In this document: piece after piece, positions 8,829-17,176 of the stretch | Layout: the number at the start of each line of letters is the position of its first letter | Numbering within the stretch: position 1 is the stretch's first letter | Source of the DNA: Propionibacterium sp. | Lineage (GTDB): Bacteria; Actinomycetota; Actinomycetes; Propionibacteriales; Propionibacteriaceae | Length of the DNA stretch: 64,000 nt | Assembly: GCA_012517405.1 (NCBI GenBank) | Contig: JAAYVB010000026.1 | Location: 23,649 to 87,648, forward strand | Direction: 5' to 3' | The notes under the pieces: generated by a model | What the model saw: the letters and a program-made list of their open reading frames with translations, nothing else | The model's database searches: none | Told to the model about the DNA's origin: nothing | Translations under genes and position numbers: made by a program

Positions 8829-9620
8829 TCAGTGCGGCCGGGCAAGCATCAATGCCGCTGGGAGCTCGACGTTTTCGGGCAGCCGCGGAGGCACGAGTTC
8901 GGCGATTCGTGCAGCGACTTCGGCGAGTCGCTGATCGTCCACATGGCTGGCGAGCATGGTGACACTGAGCGCGGCTATCGCCCCGCCGTTCGACAGCAGC
9001 GGCACACCCAGGCAGGCGATGCCCGGTTCGTTCTCCTCGATCTCGGTGGCATAGCCGCGCTCCCGGGCCGCGGCGACGGCGTCGCGCAGTTGCGCGGCGG
9101 CGGCCTCCGATGGGGCATAGGCGTCGAGATGATCATCGGGAATCGGCCGGTAGGCCAAGATTGCGCGTCCGAGTGAGGTAGTCGCGGCGGAGGCGTTGCG
9201 TCCGACCTGCGACCAGACGCGGATGGCTTTGTCGGGCTCGACCTTGTCGACGTAGATGACCCGGTCGCCGTTGAGGATGCCGAGGTGCACCAGTTCGTCC
9301 ACCTCACGGGCGAGCACGATCAGTGCGGGATGCAGCAGCTGGGTGAGAGAGGCGGGGCCGAAGTAGTCGGCGCCCAGGCCGATCGCCGCGGGCCCGAGCC
9401 GGTAGCTGCCGTCGGTGTCCTGGGTGACGAAGCCGCGGGCGCGCATGGTGCTCAGCGCGCGATAGGCGGTTGATTTGTTGAGCCCCAGATCGCGGCCGAG
9501 ATTGGCCAGCGGGACTCCGTCGGGCCCGGCCTCGGACAGACTGATGAGCAGCATGAGTGCGCGGTCGATCGCCTCGATCGGGGCGGGACCGCTGGCCTCG
9601 GAACTGCTCGGGTTGCTCAT
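8829..9620 (-). CDS. IclR-family transcriptional regulator, probably of keto-deoxy sugar acid catabolism
   Basis: A 263-residue protein with an N-terminal winged helix-turn-helix (about 14-75: AIDRALMLLISL, then LGLNKSTAYRALSTM) and a C-terminal IclR effector domain (about 90-255). It is divergent from the KDPG aldolase and KDG kinase genes across a 130-base gap holding a KdgR-like inverted repeat. By analogy with KdgR it should repress those genes until KDG or KDPG accumulates. That role is inferred from synteny and the repeat; the ligand cannot be read from the sequence. Confidence 0.88.
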   Translation of the reverse strand: MSNPSSSEASGPAPIEAIDRALMLLISLSEAGPDGVPLANLGRDLGLNKSTAYRALSTMRARGFVTQDTDGSYRLGPAAIGLGADYFGPASLTQLLHPALIVLAREVDELVHLGILNGDRVIYVDKVEPDKAIRVWSQVGRNASAATTSLGRAILAYRPIPDDHLDAYAPSEAAAAQLRDAVAAARERGYATEIEENEPGIACLGVPLLSNGGAIAALSVTMLASHVDDQRLAEVAARIAELVPPRLPENVELPAALMLARPH

Positions 9621-9693
9621 GACAAGCAGTCTGCCACGCTGCTGACTCCGAGGGGCCGGTCTGCTACCATTTGTTTTAGTTAATGACCCATCT

Positions 9694-9710
9694 GTTTCGC
9701 TGAATGAAAC
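9694..9710. promoter_or_regulatory. KdgR/IclR-like operator between the regulator and eda
   Basis: GTTTC at 9694-9698 and GAAAC at 9706-9710 form an inverted repeat with a 7-base spacer. It resembles the AATGAAAC / GTTTCATT half-sites bound by KdgR-type IclR proteins. It lies about 40 bases upstream of the eda start, where a repressor would block transcription. Confidence 0.55.
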
Positions 9711-9751
9711 GGTGGCCTTCTGTTCACATTATCTCTACGAGGAGAGTGCAG

Positions 9752-10396
9752 ATGAGCGTCACTCTTGACGACATCACCCGTTACCGCATCGTTCCCGTTG
9801 TGGTTCTCAATGACGCGGCCAATGCCTCCGGGCTCGGAGACGCCCTGGTCGCCGGCGGGCTCCCGGTCGCGGAAGTGACCTTCCGCACCGCCGCCGCTGC
9901 AGATTCGATCAAGGTCCTTGCGAAGCGCGACGACATCCTGGTCGGCGCCGGCACCGTCCGTTCGGTCGCTCAGGTCGAGCAGGCCGTCGACGCCGGTGCG
10001 TCCTTCATCGTGAGCCCCGGCCTGAAGGTCGAGGTCGTCAAGCGCGCGCAGGAACTCGGTGTGCCGGTGCTGCCGGGTGCGGTCACCCCCACCGAGATCA
10101 TGCTCGCCCACGATCTCGGCCTGACCACCGTGAAGTTCTTCCCGGCCAATGTCTACGGTGGCGCGTCGGCCATCAAGGCGCTGTCGGCCCCGTTCGGCGG
10201 CACCCAGTTCATTCCGACCGGCGGTGTGAACGCAGCCAACCTCGGTGAGTTCCTCGGCCTGTCGTGCATTCCGGCGGTCGGCGGTTCGTGGATGGTGCCT
10301 GCCAAGGCCGTGGACGGTGGCGAGTTCGACAAGATCACCAAGCTTTCGCGCGAGGCCATGGACCTGGTCGCCCAGCTGAGCGGAGGCGACAAGTGA
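9752..10396 (+). CDS. eda: 2-keto-3-deoxy-6-phosphogluconate aldolase
   Basis: Class I aldolase splitting KDPG into pyruvate and glyceraldehyde 3-phosphate, the last step of Entner-Doudoroff or hexuronate breakdown. The 214-residue protein carries the family segments PVAEVTFRT (catalytic Glu), VGAGTVRS, and GLTTVKFFPANV with the Schiff-base lysine, plus FIPTGGV. ATG 9752 is preferred over an upstream in-frame ATG because GAGGAGAG lies directly before it and the protein then has the normal length. Its stop overlaps the GTG start of the kinase gene, so the pair is translationally coupled. Confidence 0.95.
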   Translation: MSVTLDDITRYRIVPVVVLNDAANASGLGDALVAGGLPVAEVTFRTAAAADSIKVLAKRDDILVGAGTVRSVAQVEQAVDAGASFIVSPGLKVEVVKRAQELGVPVLPGAVTPTEIMLAHDLGLTTVKFFPANVYGGASAIKALSAPFGGTQFIPTGGVNAANLGEFLGLSCIPAVGGSWMVPAKAVDGGEFDKITKLSREAMDLVAQLSGGDK

Positions 10397-11499
10397 GCGT
10401 GGATCTCGGCCTGAAGTCCGCTGAGGACTGCCAGTGGGACGCCCTGAGCCTCGGCGAGATCATGCTGCGGCTCGATCCGGGCGATGGACGCGTCCGCACT
10501 GCTCGTGAGTTCAAGGTCTGGGAAGGCGGCGGCGAATACAACGTCGTGCGTGGCCTGCGCAAGGTCTTCGGGCTGCGCTCGGGCGTCCTGACCGCACTGG
10601 TGGACAACGAGGTCGGCCATCTGGTCGAAGACTTCGTGATGCAAGGCGGCGTCGACACCTCGCTGATCCGCTGGGTCGCCAATGACGGTGTCGGACGCAC
10701 GGCCCGCAACGGCCTCAACTTCGTCGAGCGCGGCTACGGCGTGCGCGGCTCGGTCGGTGCCAGCGACCGCGGTCACACCGCGATCAGCCAGACCAAGGCA
10801 TCCGATTGGGACCTGGACGAGATCTTCGTGAAGAAGGGTGTGCGCTGGCTGCACACCGGCGGCATCTACGCCGCTCTTTCGGAGACCAGCGCCCAGGCAG
10901 TGATCGATGTCTGCAAGGCGGCGAAGGAATCCGGCACCCTGATCAGCTACGACCTCAACTACCGGCCCAGCCTGTGGAAGTCGATCGGTGGCCAGGCCAA
11001 GGCTCAGGAAGTCAACCGCGCGGTCGCGCCCTATGTCGATGTGATGATCGGTAATGAGGAGGACTTCACCGCGGCTCTCGGTTTCGAGATCGAGGGCGTG
11101 GACGAGAACCTCACCGTGCTGCCGCTGGACAGCTTCAAGAACATGGTCGAGCGGGTTGCCGCGGCTTACCCGAATCTCAAGGTCATCGGCACCACGCTGC
11201 GGGGCGTGAAGTCGGCGACCATCAACGACTGGAGCGCGATCGCCTGGTCGAAGGAAGACGGCCTGGTCAAGGCGACCCAGCGCGATGATCTGATGATCTT
11301 CGACCGGGTCGGCGGTGGCGACTCCTTCGCATCCGGGCTGGTCTACGGCCTGATTTCCGGCGCCGATCTGGAGACCGCGGTCAACTACGGTGCGGCTCAT
11401 GGCGCGCTGGCGATGACCACTCCTGGCGATACCTCGATGGCTACCAAGGCCGAGGTGCTGAAGTTGGCCGGCGGCGGTTCGGCCCGCGTCGATCGCTGA
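10393..11499 (+). CDS. kdgK: 2-keto-3-deoxygluconate kinase (PfkB family)
   Basis: A 368-residue sugar kinase that phosphorylates KDG to KDPG, the substrate of the aldolase encoded just upstream. It has an N-terminal substrate-binding GGGEYNVVRGL segment. The PfkB catalytic signature DRVGGGDSFASGL at the C-terminal side contains the catalytic Asp. The GTG start at 10393 overlaps the eda stop (GTGA); longer in-frame extensions would run back through eda and are unlikely. Together with eda this implies use of glucuronate, galacturonate or ketogluconate. No dehydratase or isomerase is in the window. Confidence 0.93.
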   Translation: MSVDLGLKSAEDCQWDALSLGEIMLRLDPGDGRVRTAREFKVWEGGGEYNVVRGLRKVFGLRSGVLTALVDNEVGHLVEDFVMQGGVDTSLIRWVANDGVGRTARNGLNFVERGYGVRGSVGASDRGHTAISQTKASDWDLDEIFVKKGVRWLHTGGIYAALSETSAQAVIDVCKAAKESGTLISYDLNYRPSLWKSIGGQAKAQEVNRAVAPYVDVMIGNEEDFTAALGFEIEGVDENLTVLPLDSFKNMVERVAAAYPNLKVIGTTLRGVKSATINDWSAIAWSKEDGLVKATQRDDLMIFDRVGGGDSFASGLVYGLISGADLETAVNYGAAHGALAMTTPGDTSMATKAEVLKLAGGGSARVDR

Positions 11500-11527
11500 T
11501 TGGTACGTTTCGCTGACTCATCAGGTG

Positions 11528-11554
11528 GCGCCCCGGTCCTAGCGGCCGGGGCGC
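11528..11554 (+). terminator. Hairpin terminator after kdgK
   Basis: GCGCCCCGG (11528-11536) pairs perfectly with CCGGGGCGC (11546-11554) across a 9-base loop, about 30 bases after the kdgK stop. It lacks a T-run, so it is a GC hairpin of the kind common in high-GC genomes. Confidence 0.6.
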
Positions 11555-11660
11555 TGCTGCATGCCGGAGGCGCATCCTTGTCGGTTTCGGCACCGCACCC
11601 TGGGGAGATGATGACGCTCAGGCCGGGCTGCCTGGATCTGGTCTCACCTACAGTCTTCTC

Positions 11661-12800
11661 ATGACGGCCATTTTGGGAATCGCAACGGCGGTTCCGGCGA
11701 CCGCGGTAAGCCAGCGCGCAGTGCGCGATCTCTTCGCCGCGCAGCCCGGTATCAGTCGCCTGACCGCACGGCTGATACGCGCGGCATTCGATCGCTCGGC
11801 AATCGACATCAGGCATACGGTACTGACCGACTTCGATGGCGTGCCGTCGGGCTTCATCAACCCCGAAACCAGCGCCTTCGAACGGCCGACCACCGCTCAG
11901 CGCAACGCCATCTACGTCGAGCAGGCGCCGAAGCTGTTCGCTCAGGCCGCCCGTGGCGCACTGCAAGCCGCCGGCGTGGTGGCCTCCGAGATCACCCATG
12001 TCGTGACGGCCAGCTGTACCGGCTTCTTCGCCCCCGGGCCGGACTTCAGGCTCGTACGAGATCTCGGGATCCCGTCGAGTGCCCAACGCGATCACGTCGG
12101 CTTCCTCGGCTGCGCGGCCGCCTTCCCCGCGTTGCGCGCGGCATATCGCATCTGCGCGGCCGACCCCGGTGCCGTCGTGCTGGTTGCCTGCGGCGAACTG
12201 TGCTCGATTCACTTGGCGCCCTCGAGCGACACCGACCAGATTCTCGCCTCGGCTGTCTTCGCCGACGGTGCCGGGGCAGCGATCGTCTCGGCGGCCCGCG
12301 CGGCGCTTGGTCCGTCGCTCGTCATGGACGGCTTCGCGACCGGGCTCACGAGCGAAGGCGCTGACGACATGCAGTGGATCATCGGCGATCACGGATTCGA
12401 GATGACGCTCACCCAGGAGGTGCCCCGCATCATCGAACGCGAGGTGGTCGGGCTGCTGGCCCCGGTGCTCGCCCGCGGCGAGATCGACCGTTGGGCCGTC
12501 CACCCCGGGGGCCGCAGCATTCTCGACCGATTCGAGCATGCGATGGGGCTGGCACCGAACGCGCTCGACCATTCCCGCGAAGTGCTGCGAGCATACGGCA
12601 ATATGTCATCGGCGACGGTGCTCTTCGTCCTGCAGCGGCTTCTTGCCGACGCCACGCTCACCGACGGTGAGCGCATCCTGGGAATAGCATTTGGGCCTGG
12701 GCTGACCGTCGAGATCGCCGAACTGCGCGCACGGGTGAGCACCGCGCCCCAGCCGAGCCGCGCCGCGCCCGCCTTGGCGCTGGCCCGGGCCCCGAGATGA
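11661..12800 (+). CDS. Type III polyketide synthase (chalcone/alkylresorcinol synthase-like)
   Basis: A 379-residue homodimeric ketosynthase that condenses a starter acyl-CoA with malonyl-CoA units without an acyl carrier protein. The thiolase-fold triad is visible: C119 in VTASCTGFFAPGPD, the His in WAVHPGGRS and the Asn in YGNMSSATVLF. It is the first gene of an operon with a methyltransferase (ATGA overlap) and an FAD hydroxylase (GTGA overlap). The same three activities make alkylresorcinols and alkylquinones in Streptomyces griseus (srsABC). Chain length and starter cannot be predicted from the sequence. Confidence 0.93.
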   Translation: MTAILGIATAVPATAVSQRAVRDLFAAQPGISRLTARLIRAAFDRSAIDIRHTVLTDFDGVPSGFINPETSAFERPTTAQRNAIYVEQAPKLFAQAARGALQAAGVVASEITHVVTASCTGFFAPGPDFRLVRDLGIPSSAQRDHVGFLGCAAAFPALRAAYRICAADPGAVVLVACGELCSIHLAPSSDTDQILASAVFADGAGAAIVSAARAALGPSLVMDGFATGLTSEGADDMQWIIGDHGFEMTLTQEVPRIIEREVVGLLAPVLARGEIDRWAVHPGGRSILDRFEHAMGLAPNALDHSREVLRAYGNMSSATVLFVLQRLLADATLTDGERILGIAFGPGLTVEIAELRARVSTAPQPSRAAPALALARAPR

Positions 12801-13504
12801 CTCCCGGAGGGCTGTCCGAGCGCGCCGAAAGCCTCGTCGAGCTCATGGACGATCCCGACTGCGATCCGCAGCGGCTGGCGCGCACCTATCGCCGCTTCGG
12901 CGTGGTCAACCGGGCGATCTCGGGTTGGGGGAGCCTCTATCGGCGATACCTGCGACCGCACCTGGCAAGCCTCGATCGTCCGGCGCGGGTCTTGGATCTG
13001 GGCTGCGGGGGCGGTGACGTGCTGGCAAGACTCGCCGCATTGGCCCGTCGCGATCACCTGGAGGTTGCCTGGACCGGCGCCGACCCCGACCCCCGCGCGC
13101 TGCAGGTTGCGCAGCGGCGCGCCAGCGCCGGCATCGAGTTCCGCCGCGCGGATTCCGCCGCGCTGCGGGCGGCGGGGGAGACCTTCGACGCGGTGGTGTC
13201 CAACCACGTGATTCATCACCTGGACTCCTCCGGTCTGGCGGCGTTCGCCGATGACACTCGGGCGCTGTCCACCGGGGTGGTGCTGCACAGCGACATCAGG
13301 CGCGGACGCCTCGCCTACGGCCTGTTCGCCGTCGGTATCACGCCGCTGGCCGCGGGCACCTTCCTGCGCACCGATGGCTTGCGCTCGATTCGGCGAAGCT
13401 ATCGGCCCGCCGAACTGGCGGCGCTGCTCGGCGCCGGCTGGCGTGTCGAGGGGCTTGCGCCGTTCCGCCTGTGCGCTCTCGCGGAAGGTGAGGCTCGTGA
13501 CTGA
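12797..13504 (+). CDS. Class I SAM-dependent methyltransferase of the type III PKS operon
   Basis: A 235-residue methyltransferase with the SAM motif VLDLGCGGGDVL (about 58-69), a following acidic GADPD segment and a FDAVVSNHVIHHL motif. Its ATG overlaps the polyketide synthase stop by 4 bases (ATGA). Its stop overlaps the start of the FAD monooxygenase, so all three are coupled. By analogy with SrsB it would O- or C-methylate the polyketide product. The target position is unknown. Confidence 0.88.
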   Translation: MTPGGLSERAESLVELMDDPDCDPQRLARTYRRFGVVNRAISGWGSLYRRYLRPHLASLDRPARVLDLGCGGGDVLARLAALARRDHLEVAWTGADPDPRALQVAQRRASAGIEFRRADSAALRAAGETFDAVVSNHVIHHLDSSGLAAFADDTRALSTGVVLHSDIRRGRLAYGLFAVGITPLAAGTFLRTDGLRSIRRSYRPAELAALLGAGWRVEGLAPFRLCALAEGEARD

Positions 13505-14618
13505 GGTCTTGATCGTCGGCGCGGGACCGGTCGGGCTGCTGCTCGGCTCGGAGCTTGCCCGCCACGGCGTCACCGCCACGCTGGTTGAGCGGCGCGCGCA
13601 GCCATCGACCGGCACCCGCGCGATCGGGGTGCACCCGCCCGTGCTCGCCGCCCTCGAACCCTCCGGCATCACCGAGCGTCTGCTGGCCACCGCCCTGCCG
13701 GTCTCGCGGGGGGAGGCGCGTTCGCGCGGTCGCATCCTGGGCAGTCTGTCATTCGACTGCCTGTCGACCCGCTTCCGGTTCATCGCGACCCTCCCGCAAA
13801 GCGACACCGAGGCGGCATTGGCCGCCGGTGCGCCGGCGCCTCGTCGCGGTGTCCGGGTGACTCGGGTGTCACCCGAGCGGCGCGCTGTTCGCGTCGCGTT
13901 CGACGACGGCGCGGAGCTGACCGCGCCGATCGTCGTGATCGCCGGAGGCTGGTCGTCGCGCGGTCTTGCCTACCAGACGACAGCCGCTCACGCCTACCGC
14001 GACCACTACGTCATGGCGGACATCCCCCTGCCGCCGCGCGACGATGCCGACCGTGCGGTCATTCACCTCGACGCGCAGGGGGTGCTCGAGTCGTTGCCGC
14101 TGCCCGGTGGCCGGCGGCGATTCGTCGCATGGGATTCCCCCGGTGCGAGCGGCGGAGCTGCTGTCGACAGGCTGCGCGCAGCACTTGTCGCCCGGGGTGA
14201 GGACGACGCCGCGAGCGCGGTGCCCGAGGCGACCGAGTTCGGCGTGCGGCGCTTCACGGCTCGCGGGATGCGCAACGGCGGTCTGCTGGTCGTCGGCGAC
14301 GCGGCGCACGAGGTCAGCCCCATCGGCGGGCAGGGCATGAATCTCGGGCTGCTGGATGCCGCGGGTCTGGCGCCGTTGCTCGTGCGCTGGGTGCGCACCG
14401 GTGAGGCACCCGATGCCGAACTCGCGCGTTGGGAGCGGATGCGAATCACCTCGGCTCGGCGGGCCGCGCGGCTGGCGGCCGTCAACACCGCCCTTGGGCG
14501 TCCGGCGGGGACGCTCACCGACGCCGGCCGCCGCGCCGCGATTGGTGCAGCGTTGGCAACCCCGTCGGCCCGGGCACTGGCTTGGCTGTACACGATGGGT
14601 CTCGACCGCGCGGCGTGA
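13497..14618 (+). CDS. FAD-dependent aromatic-ring hydroxylase
   Basis: A 373-residue flavoprotein monooxygenase. The N-terminal Rossmann fold VLIVGAGPVGLLLG binds the FAD adenosine. The late motif LLVVGDAAHEVSPIGGQGMN is the GD and ribityl-binding signature of the PHBH/UbiH class. GTG 13497 is the likely start because it places the Rossmann strand directly at the N-terminus and overlaps the methyltransferase stop. It probably hydroxylates the resorcinol ring, which could lead to a quinone. A 25-residue span before the PQSDTEA segment looks short compared with relatives, so the substrate pocket may differ. Confidence 0.87.
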   Translation: MTEVLIVGAGPVGLLLGSELARHGVTATLVERRAQPSTGTRAIGVHPPVLAALEPSGITERLLATALPVSRGEARSRGRILGSLSFDCLSTRFRFIATLPQSDTEAALAAGAPAPRRGVRVTRVSPERRAVRVAFDDGAELTAPIVVIAGGWSSRGLAYQTTAAHAYRDHYVMADIPLPPRDDADRAVIHLDAQGVLESLPLPGGRRRFVAWDSPGASGGAAVDRLRAALVARGEDDAASAVPEATEFGVRRFTARGMRNGGLLVVGDAAHEVSPIGGQGMNLGLLDAAGLAPLLVRWVRTGEAPDAELARWERMRITSARRAARLAAVNTALGRPAGTLTDAGRRAAIGAALATPSARALAWLYTMGLDRAA

Positions 14619-14647
14619 GCCCGGTTGGGGCCTGACCTGCAGCGCAT

Positions 14648-15460
14648 CTAGCGCAGCGCGGAGACCACGACCAGTTCGACGGCGAGCAGCAGCGCCGCCG
14701 CGACGACCAGCCGGAAGACCAGCCGGGTGGCCCTGTGGAGGGAAGCCACCAGGCCCCACACGCCGATCACGATGACCAGTGCGAGTCCGACGAGTGCCAC
14801 CGGATGCCCGATCTCGACGGTGAGCACGACCGCGCCGGCGATAAGCGTGATGAAACCGATCGCCGCGGTGCCCCGTCGGCCCAGCAGGTGCGGCAACCCG
14901 CGCACTCCCGCCCGCACGTCGTCATCGAGGTCAGGCAGGGTGTTCGCCAGGTGCACCGAGAAGCCGATCGTGGCCGCCGCCAGCGTTTCGCCGACCGTGG
15001 CCAGCCGCGGTGTGTCACCGGCCAGCCTCGCCAGGGACGGCAGCAACCCGAAACTCACCACGAACGCGATGCCCGAGGCCCACGACCGTTTGAGCCAGAG
15101 GTTGTATGCCCACCCAGCCGCGACCGTGACCGCATGAGCGACCGCGAACCAGATTCCGAGCAGGAGGGACGAGACCAGCGCCACGGTCAACGACACCAGG
15201 GCCGCCGTCCACACCAACCGCGGAGCCACCTCGCCCGCGGCGATCGGCTTGTCCGTGCGCTGTGCGGCGCGGTCGCGATCGGCGTCGATGACGTCGTTCG
15301 ACCATCCGATCGACAATTGCCCGAGCAGAACGACGATCCCGACTCCGAGCAGGGTCCAGGCATCCACCCCGGAAGCGACGCCCACCAGCACGGTAAGAAC
15401 AGTGATGGCGAGACACGGTCCCAGATGAGCCGTGCGAGCCAAACCGGCCAGCATGCGCAC
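14648..15460 (-). CDS. UbiA-family membrane prenyltransferase
   Basis: A 270-residue intramembrane prenyltransferase with about eight hydrophobic helices. It carries the first Mg-diphosphate motif NDVIDADRD and a second acidic motif LPDLDDD. Members attach isoprenoid chains to aromatic rings in ubiquinone, menaquinone and related pathways. It is convergent with the type III PKS operon, with only 29 bases between stops, which hints at a shared pathway. A general menaquinone or heme role is less likely because no such genes are nearby, but substrate assignment is inference. Confidence 0.88.
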   Translation of the reverse strand: MRMLAGLARTAHLGPCLAITVLTVLVGVASGVDAWTLLGVGIVVLLGQLSIGWSNDVIDADRDRAAQRTDKPIAAGEVAPRLVWTAALVSLTVALVSSLLLGIWFAVAHAVTVAAGWAYNLWLKRSWASGIAFVVSFGLLPSLARLAGDTPRLATVGETLAAATIGFSVHLANTLPDLDDDVRAGVRGLPHLLGRRGTAAIGFITLIAGAVVLTVEIGHPVALVGLALVIVIGVWGLVASLHRATRLVFRLVVAAALLLAVELVVVSALR

Positions 15461-15508
15461 ACGCTACCTCGGCGCCGGTGCATGCCTGGGACGCATAGTC
15501 TGGACCTC

Positions 15509-16123
15509 ATGCCTGGACCACAAGAGAACGTCTGGCTCGCGGCGCTGCGTGCCAATCCCGAGCATGCCCGCAACTACGCCCGCCGCTGGAGCAGCCTGGT
15601 GGCCGAGGGACGCGATATCTACGGAGAGGCGCGGCTGATCGACGCTATGGCTGAGCGCGGTAGCAGCATCCTGGACGCCGGCTGCGGCACCGGCCGCATC
15701 GGTGGTTGGCTCGCCGAGCGCGGACATCAGGTGGTCGGCGTCGATCTCGACGAGACCCTGATCGAGGTCGCACGGCGCGACTGGCCGCAAGCTGATTGGC
15801 AGGTGCAGAATCTCGCCGGGTTGAGCCTGGCCGACGAATCGGGCAATCCAGCCGAGTTCGATCTTGTGGTATCAGCGGGCAATGTGCTGACCTTCTTGTC
15901 GGTCGACGAGCGGCTGCCCGCCCTGACACAGCTGCGCCAACACCTGGCCACGGACGGCCGCATCGTCGTCGGTTTCGGTGCTGGACGCGGCTACGGCTTC
16001 GACGAATTCGAAGCCGACGCCGACCAGGCCGGGTTGGCGCTCGAGCAGCGCTATTCGACCTGGACCCTGCGTCCGCCGGCCGCCGATTTCCTGGTCGCCG
16101 TACTCGCCGCTCGTCCCCACTAG
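15509..16123 (+). CDS. Class I SAM-dependent methyltransferase
   Basis: A 204-residue methyltransferase with the SAM-binding motif ILDAGCGTGRIGGWLAERG, followed by VVGVDLDETLIEVAR and an EFDLVVSAGNVLTFL motif. ATG 15509 is used because the homologous part begins a few residues later; the open frame runs much further upstream but only as the shadow of the UbiA gene. It diverges from the UbiA gene across about 50 bases, so the two may share a promoter region. The substrate is unknown. Confidence 0.85.
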   Translation: MPGPQENVWLAALRANPEHARNYARRWSSLVAEGRDIYGEARLIDAMAERGSSILDAGCGTGRIGGWLAERGHQVVGVDLDETLIEVARRDWPQADWQVQNLAGLSLADESGNPAEFDLVVSAGNVLTFLSVDERLPALTQLRQHLATDGRIVVGFGAGRGYGFDEFEADADQAGLALEQRYSTWTLRPPAADFLVAVLAARPH

Positions 16124-16201
16124 CAGGGCAGACACCCGGCACCGGACATGGGCTTGCGCGTGGGCGGTCTCGGACGCCCGGACTCGGGCATAGTGGGAGA
16201 C

Positions 16202-17122
16202 GTGAACACCGTCGAAGTCAGGTATCCGCGCAGCATGCCGCTGGGAACCCCCGACCGGATTGAAGTGAGCCGGGTGATGCCGCAACGAGGGTTGGCGATG
16301 ATCGGCGGCTGGTGCGTCCTCGATCATTTCGGGCCGGACGCCGCGCCGCTGCGCATGGCCTGCCATCCGCATACCTGCCTGCAGACGGTGACCTGGCTTT
16401 TCGACGGTGAGATCCGTCATCGCGATGCGCTGGGCAGTGATGAACTCGTCCACCCTGGTGAGGTCGCCATCCTGACCGCGGGCTGGGGGACCACCCACAC
16501 CGAGTACTCCACCCCGGGCCCGCTGCACGGCGTCCAGCTGTGGACGGCCCTGCCCAACAATGTCCGATTCAACCAACCCGGCTTCGAGTGCTTCGCCACC
16601 GAACCCGTGCGGATGGGCGACCACGAGGTCGCCGTCTTCGTCGGCGAGTTCGGGGACTCCGACTCACCCGTTCAGGTCTACTCGCCACTGTGCGCCGCGG
16701 AGATCCGGTTCACCACCGCAGACCCCCTGGAGGTCGAGATCCCCGAGAACTGGGAGTTCGGGGTACTCGCCGACTCCGGCACGGTCCAAGTGGACGACAC
16801 CGAGGTGCCGGCAGGTGCACTCGGCTATCTCGCACCCGGACGCCGCCGGCTGCGGCTGCAGGCTCACGCGAATGCCGGCGAGATCGTCCGGGCGATCGTC
16901 ATCGGCGGCGAGCCGTTGGGTGAAGACCTCATCGTCTGGTGGGCCTTCGTCGGCCACAGTCACCAGGAGATCGCAGCCTGGCGGGCGAACTGGCAGATGG
17001 CGATCGGCGCCGAGCAGGACGGCGACAACCCCGGCAACTTCCCGCTGACTCCGCGCACCGATAGCGAACCGGAACTCACCGCGCCGCCCCTGCCGCCGGT
17101 CAGGTTGCGTCCGCGTCGCTGA
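16202..17122 (+). CDS. Pirin-family protein (bicupin)
   Basis: A protein of about 306 residues of the pirin type. The first cupin has the metal-site segment HPHTCLQTVTWLFDGEIRHRDALGS and a further TEYSTPGPLHGVQLW strand. Bacterial pirins act as metal-dependent quercetinase-like dioxygenases or as regulators of redox enzymes. The start is taken as GTG 16202 because GGGAGA lies directly upstream; the open frame extends 18 codons further. The gene stands alone and is convergent with the acyl-CoA ligase gene. Confidence 0.88.
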   Translation: MNTVEVRYPRSMPLGTPDRIEVSRVMPQRGLAMIGGWCVLDHFGPDAAPLRMACHPHTCLQTVTWLFDGEIRHRDALGSDELVHPGEVAILTAGWGTTHTEYSTPGPLHGVQLWTALPNNVRFNQPGFECFATEPVRMGDHEVAVFVGEFGDSDSPVQVYSPLCAAEIRFTTADPLEVEIPENWEFGVLADSGTVQVDDTEVPAGALGYLAPGRRRLRLQAHANAGEIVRAIVIGGEPLGEDLIVWWAFVGHSHQEIAAWRANWQMAIGAEQDGDNPGNFPLTPRTDSEPELTAPPLPPVRLRPRR

Positions 17123-17176
17123 GGGTCTCGCCGCGGTACAGCAACTCGCCCGACCACGGAGAAAATGGCCGCCGCC

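Noticed and set aside
8470..8845. Minus-strand frames between the IclR gene and trxA
   Set aside because: They run through the terminator hairpin and have no ribosome site or recognisable sequence.
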